Shown here: positions 14,435-20,366 of the stretch, piece by piece
How the letters are laid out: every line of letters begins with the position of its first letter
Position numbering within the stretch: the stretch's first letter is position 1
NCBI GenBank assembly: GCA_003491925.1
Contig: DNAU01000048.1
Coordinates: 1-21,952 of the forward strand
Direction: 5' to 3'
DNA length: 21,952 nt
Origin: Chloroflexota bacterium
Lineage (GTDB): Bacteria; Chloroflexota; Dormibacteria; Aeolococcales; Aeolococcaceae
Notes under the pieces: model-generated
Database searches by the model: none
What the model was told of the DNA's origin: nothing
Seen by the model: only the letters and a program-made list of their open reading frames with translations
Made by a program: the position numbers and the translations under genes

Positions 14435-15481
14435 GTGGTGGCGACGCGCACCATTGCACGGATGCACCAGGCAGCCGCTGAGCTCCGGGCCCCGATCCCG
14501 AAGGCCGAGCTGCATCTCCACATCGAGGGCACGCTCGAGCCGGAGCTGGCATTCGAGATCGCGGCGCGCAACCGCATGTCCCTCCCCTGCGCGGACGCCG
14601 GGGAGCTGCGACGCCGCTACCGGTTCCACAACCTCCAGTCGTTCCTCGACGTCTACTACGCGACCATGGCGGTGCTGCGGACCGAGCAGGACTTCGCGGA
14701 CCTGGCCACCGCCTACCTGGAGCGCGCCCGCTCCCAGGGCGTCCGCCACGCAGAGATCTTCTTCGACCCCCAGGCGCACTCCGAGCGCGGCGTCGGGATG
14801 GCGACCGTGGTGGAGGGTCTCTGGTCGGTGCTCGGGAGCAGCGAGCAGCGCTACGGCATCTCGACCGCGCTGATCGCCTGCTTCCTGAGGGATCGGAGCG
14901 CCGACGCGGCGATGGAGGCGCTGCTCGCGGCGATGCCCTTCCGGGACCGGATCGCCGCAGTCGGGCTGGATTCCGCCGAGGTGGGCCACCCCCCGTCGAA
15001 GTTCGTCGACGTCTTCGACCGGGCTCGCGCCGAGGGCTTCCGGTGCGTCGCCCACGCCGGCGAGGAGGGGCCGGCCAGCTACATCTGGGAGGCCCTCGAC
15101 GTGCTCAAGGTCGCCCGGATCGACCACGGGATCCGCTGCCTGGACGACCCGGCGCTGGTCGCCCGGCTGCGCGACCAGCAGGTCCCGCTTACCGTCTGCC
15201 CGCTCTCCAACGTCCGGCTCGCCGCCGTCGACCGGATCGAGCACCACCGCCTGCCCGACTTGATCGAAGCCGGGCTTCTGGTCACCGTCAACTCCGACGA
15301 CCCCGCCTACTTCGGCGGCTACATCGACGACAACTACGAGCTCATCCGGAACCGGCTCGGCATCGATGACCGGCAGCTCGTGAGGCTGGCCGAGAACTCC
15401 TTCCGGGCCGCCTTCCTCGCCCCGCAGACGCGGGACGGTTACCTGGCGGAGCTGGCGGAGTTCTCGGCCACCGTCTCCTGA
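14435..15481 (+). CDS. Adenosine deaminase superfamily enzyme, probable adenine deaminase
   Basis: A 348-residue amidohydrolase. Zinc ligands are His27 and His29 in PKAELHLHIEGTLEPEL (22-38), His207 in CVAHAGEEGP (204-213) and Asp288 in VNSDDPAYFGGY (285-296). Glu210 and His231 (ARIDHGIRCLDD) are catalytic. The strings HLHIEGTLEPE, RFHNLQSFLDVYYATMAVLRTEQDF and SDDPAYFGGY point to the adenine deaminase (Aah1-like) branch rather than true adenosine deaminase. It would convert adenine to hypoxanthine and ammonia in purine salvage. GTG 14435 has only weak ribosome-binding sequence (GAGG strings either too near or too far); GTG 14438 and ATG 14462 are alternatives. It lies 15 nt after the MFS gene, so probably in one operon, which raises the question of whether the exporter handles purines. 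Confidence 0.87.
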   Translation: MVATRTIARMHQAAAELRAPIPKAELHLHIEGTLEPELAFEIAARNRMSLPCADAGELRRRYRFHNLQSFLDVYYATMAVLRTEQDFADLATAYLERARSQGVRHAEIFFDPQAHSERGVGMATVVEGLWSVLGSSEQRYGISTALIACFLRDRSADAAMEALLAAMPFRDRIAAVGLDSAEVGHPPSKFVDVFDRARAEGFRCVAHAGEEGPASYIWEALDVLKVARIDHGIRCLDDPALVARLRDQQVPLTVCPLSNVRLAAVDRIEHHRLPDLIEAGLLVTVNSDDPAYFGGYIDDNYELIRNRLGIDDRQLVRLAENSFRAAFLAPQTRDGYLAELAEFSATVS

Positions 15482-15634
15482 GCCCGGATGCGGGGCCGGC
15501 ATCGCCAGGCGGGAGGCCTCGGAGGCCGTCGCGGAGCGTCCGGACAGCACGTCGGCGTCAGGTCACAACCGTGACGACCCGATCACGCCTCGACGCGTTC
15601 CTGGCGACGACGCGAATGACCCGCTCGGAGCGTC

Positions 15635-15642
15635 GATAGACT
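15635..15642 (+). promoter_or_regulatory. -10 box of a leaderless promoter (GATAGACT)
   Basis: TAGACT (15637-15642) fits the TANNNT -10 consensus and ends 6 nt before the GTG at 15649, placing the transcription start on or next to the start codon. No -35 match is seen. The same octamer precedes the racemase gene (19230-19223, minus strand). A dyad GTCAC-AACC-GTGAC at 15562-15575 lies upstream and might be an operator. Confidence 0.45.
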
Positions 15643-15648
15643 GGCGCC

Positions 15649-15957
15649 GTGAGCAGTGTCACCGCCGAAGCGGCCCCCGGAGCGGACCTTCTGGTGTGGG
15701 CGGATTCGGAGTGTCACGCGATCGCAACCGCGACCGCGGAGACCCTCGCGACCCGCATGTGGCGGGTCCGCATGGCGCTGGAGGCGCGCCGGCGCCACGA
15801 GCCGGATCCCATCGCCAGGCAGCGCCTCTCAGAGAGGATCGCGGCCATCCAGGAGGCCGAGGCGGATCTCACCTCGGTCTCGGCGATCCTCGCCACCATG
15901 GGCGGCCCGATCACCTGGCGGGACCCGTCCCAGCGCGTGGGTGAGCCCGCCTTCTGA
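15649..15957 (+). CDS. Hypothetical protein, 102 residues
   Basis: I do not recognise a family. The protein is soluble and mostly helical by composition: DLLVWADSECHAIATATAET (13-32), then an Arg/Ala-rich helix WRVRMALEARRRHEPDPIA, then LSERIAAIQEAEADLTSVSA, ending in ITWRDPSQRVGEPAF. The heptad-like spacing in the middle could be a short helical hairpin. The codon pattern is typical of the window. There is no ribosome binding site, but a -10 box lies 6 nt before the GTG, so it is probably a leaderless gene transcribed alone; adenine deaminase ends 168 nt upstream. The M20 gene converges on it with a 34-nt gap. Confidence 0.65.
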   Translation: MSSVTAEAAPGADLLVWADSECHAIATATAETLATRMWRVRMALEARRRHEPDPIARQRLSERIAAIQEAEADLTSVSAILATMGGPITWRDPSQRVGEPAF

Positions 15958-15991
15958 CCGCACCACCCACCGCTCCGGGGGTGAGGGATGT

Positions 15992-17140
15992 CTAGCCGGG
16001 TCGGGGTGTCCTGAGCAGGTCGCGCGTCAGCGCCGCCAGCAGCGCGGCCCGCTCCGGCATCCTGTCTATCTCGACCCACTCCCCCTCGGCGTGGGCGTTG
16101 CCGCCCACCGCCCCGAGCCCGTCGAGGGTCGGGATGCCGAGGGCGGCGGTGAGCTGACCGTCCGACCCACCGGGGGCGAGCACTCCCCGGAGTGGGGACA
16201 GCCCGAGGGTCGCCGCCAGCCGCTCCGCCCTCTCGAACAGGCCGCTCGAGATCTCGCGGGTCATCGGCAGCCTCTCCACCCCGCCGCTCACCGCCACCTC
16301 GGTCCCCTCCAGGTGCGGCCGCAGCCCGAGCATCGCCCCCCGGACCCTCTCGAGCTCGGCGATCGTCGCCGCTCGTGAATCCACCCGGAGCTCCGCGCGG
16401 GCCGGCACGGTGTTGGTGGTCGTCCCGGCGACGGCCAGGGTGGGGGTGACGGTGGTCCCGGCAGCGGCGTCGGCGAGCCCTGCGATGTCCAGGATCTGGC
16501 GCGCCATCTCGAGGGTCGCATTGGCCCCGCGGGCGGGCTCCGACGCGTGAGCCGCGCGTCCGGCGATCCGCACGGTGTACTGGGCGGTGCCCTTGCGGGC
16601 GACCTTGAGTGCACCGTCATAGGCGCCCTCGAGGACCAGGGCCGCCTCCAGCCCGGCGGCGGACTCCTCGATGAGCGCCCGGGAGCCGGGCGAACCCATC
16701 TCCTCGTCGGTGGTGACGAGCAGCCGGATCCCCCCGGGTGCGCCGAGGGCGGAGAGGGCGAAGAGCGCCTGGACGAGCCCCGCCTTCATGTCCACGACCC
16801 CGGGCCCCGTGGCCCGGCCGCCCTCGACCCCGAAGGCCCAGCGCTCCAGGGTGCCGCGCGGCCAGACGGTGTCGAGATGGCAGAGGAGGAGCACCCTCGG
16901 CCGTCCCGACTCCCAGAGGAGGTGGGCCGTGCCGCCGGCATCGATCAGCTGGCCCCGGCTCCCCACGAGGCGCTCCAGCATCGCGTCGACGGTGTCCAGC
17001 GCCGACCTCAGCAGGGTGGGCTCGCCGCTCGGCGATTCCTGTTTCACCAGCGCCTCCAGGCAGTCGAGCATCTCCGCCTGGCGGCCGCGCAGGCCGTCGA
17101 GGAGCGCCAGGAGGGGGGTGCCCGGCGAGCTCTCGGTCAC
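15992..17140 (-). CDS. M20 family metallopeptidase (carboxypeptidase G2-like), probable N-acyl-L-amino-acid deacylase
   Basis: From GTG 17140 the protein has 382 residues. Di-zinc ligands are His88 (LLLCHLDTVWPRGTL, 84-98), Asp117 (GPGVVDMKAG, 112-121), Glu147 beside catalytic Glu146 (TTDEEMGSPGSR, 143-154), Glu171 (LVLEGAYDG) and His350 (VGGNAHAEGEW). The dimerisation/lid domain spans about 180-295 (GRAAHAS at 194-200). The HLDTVWPRGT and NAHAEGEWVEIDRM strings are glutamate carboxypeptidase/CPG2-like. The chosen GTG overlaps the GNAT stop by 4 nt (GTGA), favouring it over GTG 17179. No signal peptide is seen, so it acts in the cytosol. As the last gene of the racemase operon it may remove the succinyl (or other acyl) group from N-acyl-L-amino acids, as in the Geobacillus pathway. 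The substrate is inferred from context. Confidence 0.9.
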   Translation of the reverse strand: MTESSPGTPLLALLDGLRGRQAEMLDCLEALVKQESPSGEPTLLRSALDTVDAMLERLVGSRGQLIDAGGTAHLLWESGRPRVLLLCHLDTVWPRGTLERWAFGVEGGRATGPGVVDMKAGLVQALFALSALGAPGGIRLLVTTDEEMGSPGSRALIEESAAGLEAALVLEGAYDGALKVARKGTAQYTVRIAGRAAHASEPARGANATLEMARQILDIAGLADAAAGTTVTPTLAVAGTTTNTVPARAELRVDSRAATIAELERVRGAMLGLRPHLEGTEVAVSGGVERLPMTREISSGLFERAERLAATLGLSPLRGVLAPGGSDGQLTAALGIPTLDGLGAVGGNAHAEGEWVEIDRMPERAALLAALTRDLLRTPRPG

Positions 17141-18048
17141 GCCGGCCAGTCTGACCCCTCCGGGCCGAAGACGTACCACCCGGGGGTCAGCGCGGCGAGC
17201 GGCCGCAGACCCCGGGCGAAGAGCGAGGTCATGGCCTGACGGAGGGCCAGACGCCAGGCGCCGGCGAGCTCCGCGTCCCCGCTGCGAAGGGTGGAGATGT
17301 CGCCGGGAATGCGCAGGAGCGCGCGGTCGGGGCCGGTCCGCGCCGGCTCCGCTGCGGGACCGGGGCCGGCGAGCGCCGGCCGCCCGCCCGCGTCGATGTC
17401 GAGGACCACCGGGTCGCCGCTCTCGCGAAGGGCGTCGATCACCGGGATGCGCAGCCGCCCGGAGAGAGCCCGGGTGGCCCGCCGTCCGGTGAGCCTCCAG
17501 GCGGCGAGCAGACGATCCGTCGCGTCGTCGCGGTTGACCTCGTCACGGAGCGGGCCGTAGAAGTCCACCAGGTACTCGTCCGCGTCCGCCCCCAGCTTGG
17601 TGAGGTTGAAATGGGCGTTGCGCGCGACCAGCGGATCGAAGGTCCAGGTGATCTCCTCGATGCCGGCGGCGAGCGCCCAGGCCCGCTGGTGGAGCTTGAG
17701 GGCGTGGCCGGCGCCGCGCAGCTGGAATTCCGGGAGCACCCCGGTGATGTGCGAGTGGAGGCATGGCCGTCCCTCGTGAAGGCCTCGAAAGGCGACGCTG
17801 GCACCCACCATCCGCCCGGCGGCCCACCCCGCCAGGATGCAGTTGCCACTGTGGTCGAGGGCCCGGAGCAGGTCGACGGCGACCGGGTCCCCCGGCCGGT
17901 GCCAGATGGCGTCGATGACTCGGGTCAGCTCCTCGAGCTGGTCGAGCTCGTGCACCTCGCCCACGGCGACACCGGCAGCCTCCGCCGCGCCCGTCGCGAG
18001 AGCACGCGCGGCACCGACGAACCCGCTCACGTCCTCCGGCTCACCCAT
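17137..18048 (-). CDS. GNAT-family acyltransferase (COG3375-like), probable D-amino-acid N-acyltransferase
   Basis: A 303-residue protein. The GNAT core spans about 30-170: CILAGWAAGRMVGASVAF (70-87), LHSHITGVLPEFQLRGAGHA (97-116) with the acyl-CoA pyrophosphate loop QLRGAG, then LKLHQRAWALAAGIEEITWT and FDPLVARNAHFNLTKLGADA (137-156), a motif I associate with the COG3375 group. A further domain of about 120 residues, rich in Arg/Ala and ending in FARGLRPLAALTPGWYVFGP, follows. ATG 18048 overlaps the racemase stop by 8 nt, and its own stop overlaps the M20 start. GNAT proteins next to N-succinylamino-acid racemases are known to transfer succinyl from succinyl-CoA to D-amino acids. That role is proposed here from context; the acyl donor cannot be read from the sequence. 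Confidence 0.85.
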   Translation of the reverse strand: MGEPEDVSGFVGAARALATGAAEAAGVAVGEVHELDQLEELTRVIDAIWHRPGDPVAVDLLRALDHSGNCILAGWAAGRMVGASVAFRGLHEGRPCLHSHITGVLPEFQLRGAGHALKLHQRAWALAAGIEEITWTFDPLVARNAHFNLTKLGADADEYLVDFYGPLRDEVNRDDATDRLLAAWRLTGRRATRALSGRLRIPVIDALRESGDPVVLDIDAGGRPALAGPGPAAEPARTGPDRALLRIPGDISTLRSGDAELAGAWRLALRQAMTSLFARGLRPLAALTPGWYVFGPEGSDWPA

Positions 18049-19213
18049 CCCGCCGGATCACCGTGCGCCGGGTGGTCAGGCTGTCCACCACGTCCCGCCT
18101 CACCTCGACGCCCAGCCCCGGTCCGGTGGGAACCCGCAACCGGCCGTTCTCGAGGACGAAGGCTTGGGTGATGTCCTGGCGGAAGTAGCGGTCCGAGGCG
18201 GAGGTGTCGCCGGGGAGGGTGAAGTCGGGGAGTGCCGCCAGGGCGAGGTTGGCGGCCCGTCCGATGCCCGTCTCCAGCATGCCGCCGCACCAGACCGGGA
18301 CGCCCCGGGCGGCGCAGACATCGTGGATGCGCCGGGCCTCGAGGTACCCGCCGACCCGCCCCGGCTTGATGTTGACGATGCTGCACGCCCTCATCTCGAT
18401 CGCCTCCGCCGCCACGGCGGCCGAGGTGATGGACTCGTCGAGGCAGATCGGCGTGGTCAGCCTCCGGGCCAGCTTGGCATGGGCAAGAAGCTGCTCTTCG
18501 GGAAGGGGCTGCTCGATCAGCAGCAGGTCGAATTCGTCGAGCCGGGCGAGGTGGTCCGCGTCATCGAGCGTGTAGGCCGCGTTGGCATCGACCTGGAGGA
18601 GGACCTGGCGTCCGCACCGCTCGCGCACCGCCCGCACACGCTCGATGTCGAGGCCGGGCTCGATCTTGAGCTTGATCCGGCGGTACCCCTGGTCCAGATA
18701 GCCGGCGACGGTCTCCAGCAGCTCCTCGGTGGTGTCCGCGATGCCCACCGAGACGCCGCAGTCCACCTCGGTGCGCACCGCCCCCAGGTACTCGGCGAGG
18801 GACCGGCCCGCCGCCCGGAGCTCGAGGTCCAGCCACGCCATCTCCAACGCGGCCTTGGCCATTCGGTGCCCCCGGACCGGGGCCAGCGCGCCCTCCAGCT
18901 CGGCGGCCCCGATCCGGTCCCGGGCCAGGATGCGGGGGAGGAGGTGGTGCTCGATCACCTGCTGGGCGCCTTCGGTGTACTCGGACGAGTAACCGGGCTC
19001 CTGCATCGCGACGCACTCCCCCCAACCCTCACCGGCATCGCCGAGGAGGTGGACCAGGAGGACGTCGCGCTCCGTCTGCACCCCGAAGGAGGTGCGGAAG
19101 GGCGCCACCAGCGGCATGGCGATCCGGACCAGCTCGACGGCCTCGACGCGCGGCACCGCCCGAGCACCGCCTCCGGCCGGCGCTGGGAAGACGGGGGTTG
19201 CGGGCTGGCTCAT
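18041..19213 (-). CDS. Enolase-superfamily N-succinylamino-acid racemase / o-succinylbenzoate synthase
   Basis: A 390-residue MLE-subgroup enolase protein. The capping domain includes LVAPFRTSFGVQTERDVLLV (35-54) and GWGECVAMQEPGYSSEYTEG (63-82), both typical of the NSAR/OSBS family. The barrel has the catalytic pair Lys181 and Lys183 (RIKLKIEPG), metal ligands Asp209 (QVDANAAYT), Glu234 (LLIEQPLPEEQ) and Asp259 (CLDESITS), and the opposite-face Lys283 (VNIKPGRVGG). GGMLETGIGRAANLALAALP (310-329) is the specificity loop. The fold supports either menaquinone OSBS or racemisation of N-succinylamino acids. No other men gene is nearby, and the coupled GNAT and M20 genes favour the racemase role; both activities may coexist. 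ATG 19213 lies 9 nt after a GATAGACT -10 box. A dipeptide epimerase is a less likely alternative. Confidence 0.88.
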   Translation of the reverse strand: MSQPATPVFPAPAGGGARAVPRVEAVELVRIAMPLVAPFRTSFGVQTERDVLLVHLLGDAGEGWGECVAMQEPGYSSEYTEGAQQVIEHHLLPRILARDRIGAAELEGALAPVRGHRMAKAALEMAWLDLELRAAGRSLAEYLGAVRTEVDCGVSVGIADTTEELLETVAGYLDQGYRRIKLKIEPGLDIERVRAVRERCGRQVLLQVDANAAYTLDDADHLARLDEFDLLLIEQPLPEEQLLAHAKLARRLTTPICLDESITSAAVAAEAIEMRACSIVNIKPGRVGGYLEARRIHDVCAARGVPVWCGGMLETGIGRAANLALAALPDFTLPGDTSASDRYFRQDITQAFVLENGRLRVPTGPGLGVEVRRDVVDSLTTRRTVIRRDG

Positions 19214-19222
19214 CGCGTCGCG

Positions 19223-19230
19223 AGTCTATC
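19223..19230 (-). promoter_or_regulatory. -10 box of the racemase operon (GATAGACT)
   Basis: On the minus strand GATAGACT occupies 19230-19223, and its TAGACT ends 9 nt before ATG 19213. Transcription would begin about 2-3 nt before the start codon. No -35 box and no ribosome binding site are visible, fitting a nearly leaderless operon promoter. Confidence 0.4.
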
Positions 19231-19367
19231 CGCGTCGCCTCCGGCCCGGTGGCTCTGCAGGCGCCGCATGCCCTCGCCGTCGCGGCGGCGGTGGCGCAAC
19301 CCGGGCCCGGCTTCTGCCGGACGGTGAGTGCATCGATGGACCGGGGAGCGATGTCGACCGGGGGAGG

Positions 19368-19389
19368 CCGGGGCGTCGACCAGCCCCGG
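19368..19389 (-). terminator. Hairpin after the CDF transporter gene
   Basis: CCGGGGC (19368-19374) and GCCCCGG (19383-19389) pair perfectly over an 8-nt loop. The hairpin starts 6 nt after the CDF stop codon on the minus strand. No T-run follows. Its place directly behind the stop makes a terminator likely. The rest of 19214-19367 shows no gene. Confidence 0.5.
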
Positions 19390-19395
19390 TTCTCG

Positions 19396-20286
19396 TCAAC
19401 GGTGGGATGCGTCCTCCAGCTCGAGCCGGTCCGGGTACTCGAGCTGGAAGGTCGAGTGCTCGATGTCGAAGTGACCCGACAGGCAGTGACAGAGGGACTC
19501 CAGCACAGCGGCCTGATCCGCCTCCGACCGGAGGACGACATGCGCCGACACCACGTTCACGCCGGAGGTGATGGTCCAGGCATGGAGGTCGTGGACACCC
19601 GCCACCCCCGCGGCCTCGAGGATGTGGGCCCGGACGTCGTCGAGGTCCACGCCCTTCGGGGTCGCCTCGAGAAGGACGTCGGTTGCGTCGCGGAGAAGGC
19701 GCCAGGTCCGCGGCAGGATGAGCAGGGCGATGACCATCGAAGCCACGGCATCAGCCCGCTCCCAGCCGGTGAGCGCAATCACCACGGCGGCAACGATGAC
19801 CGCCGCCGATCCGGCGAGGTCACCCATGACCTCGATGTGCGCCGCGCGGAGGTTGAGGCTTCTGGATTGAGCGTCGCGCAGCAGCCACAGCGACATGGCG
19901 TTGATCACCAGGCCGGCGGCGGCCACGGCGAGCATCAGCTGCGAGGTGACATGGGGCGGCGCCCAGAGCCGCATGCATGCCTCGATCAGGATGAACACCG
20001 CGACCCCGAACCACGCCACCGCATTGACGGCGGCTGCGAGGATCTCGAGACGGAGGTAGCCGTAGGTGCGCTCGGTGCTCGCCGGGCGCGAGGCGATCCA
20101 GATGGTCAACAGGGCGAGACCGATGCCGCCGGCGTCAGTGAGGACGTGGGCGGCGTCGGCGAGCAGGGCAAGGCTGTGGGAGAGCACGCCCCCGGCGATC
20201 TCGATCGCGAGGATCGCAAGCGATAGGCAGAGGACCCAGACCAGGCGCCCAACATCGGACCGGGCTGCCGAATGGGCGTGGGGCAC
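19396..20286 (-). CDS. Cation diffusion facilitator (CDF) metal exporter
   Basis: A 296-residue protein with about six helices (15-33, 37-60, 82-103, 116-136, 150-172, 178-195) and a cytosolic C-terminal domain (about 205-285). Helix 2 carries SLALLADAAHVLTDAGG (38-54) with the His47-x3-Asp51 metal pair. The matching helix 5 site reads AAHIEVMGDLAGS (148-160), so it is Glu152-x3-Asp156 instead of His-x3-Asp. HDLHAWTI (232-239) is the conserved C-terminal dimer motif. CDF proteins export Zn2+, Co2+, Mn2+ or similar ions against protons; the Glu substitution may change selectivity. The GTG at 20286 follows a TAAGCT box by 6 nt, suggesting a leaderless mRNA. The upstream DUF885 gene ends 80 nt away on the same strand. 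Confidence 0.92.
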   Translation of the reverse strand: MPHAHSAARSDVGRLVWVLCLSLAILAIEIAGGVLSHSLALLADAAHVLTDAGGIGLALLTIWIASRPASTERTYGYLRLEILAAAVNAVAWFGVAVFILIEACMRLWAPPHVTSQLMLAVAAAGLVINAMSLWLLRDAQSRSLNLRAAHIEVMGDLAGSAAVIVAAVVIALTGWERADAVASMVIALLILPRTWRLLRDATDVLLEATPKGVDLDDVRAHILEAAGVAGVHDLHAWTITSGVNVVSAHVVLRSEADQAAVLESLCHCLSGHFDIEHSTFQLEYPDRLELEDASHR

Positions 20287-20292
20287 GTTCGA

Positions 20293-20298
20293 AGCTTA
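20293..20298 (-). promoter_or_regulatory. -10 box of a leaderless CDF promoter (TAAGCT)
   Basis: On the minus strand TAAGCT at 20298-20293 fits TANNNT and is separated by 6 nt from GTG 20286, the same geometry as the box before the gene at 15649. No Shine-Dalgarno is present, which supports a leaderless start. Confidence 0.4.
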
Positions 20299-20330
20299 CC
20301 CTCCGTCCCAGATGCGGCCGGGGGTCGGGA

Positions 20331-20349
20331 GCCGGCGTTCAACACCGGC
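20331..20349. repeat. 19-bp near-perfect palindrome upstream of the CDF gene
   Basis: GCCGGCGTTCAACACCGGC is symmetric about C20340, with only one mismatched pair (20336/20344). It lies in the 80-nt gap between the DUF885 stop and the CDF start, upstream of the putative -10. It could be an operator for a metal-responsive repressor or a weak terminator of the DUF885 gene. Confidence 0.35.
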
Positions 20350-20366
20350 GGGCCCTCGCTGCCGGA

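Noticed and set aside
15515..15527. GGCCT-CGG-AGGCC hairpin after the adenine deaminase gene
   Set aside because: Only five pairs, no extension and no T-run; such matches are frequent in this GC-rich DNA, so it is not listed as a terminator.
13037..15550. An 837-codon open frame on the minus strand opposite the MFS and adenine deaminase genes
   Set aside because: It is a GC-driven antisense frame; the composition is His/Glu/Gly/Arg-rich and both genes on the other strand have full catalytic or membrane motifs.
17141..17179. Upstream start of the M20 gene at GTG 17179
   Set aside because: GTG 17140 overlaps the GNAT stop as GTGA, the same coupling used elsewhere in the window, and the 13 extra residues are not conserved-looking.
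18041..19213. Assignment of the enolase as L-Ala-D/L-Glu dipeptide epimerase
   Set aside because: The capping-domain strings (PFRTSFG, ECVAMQEPGYSSEYT) and the GGMLETGIGRAANLALAALP loop fit the NSAR/OSBS family better, and the partner genes fit the N-acyl pathway. It is kept only as a minor alternative.
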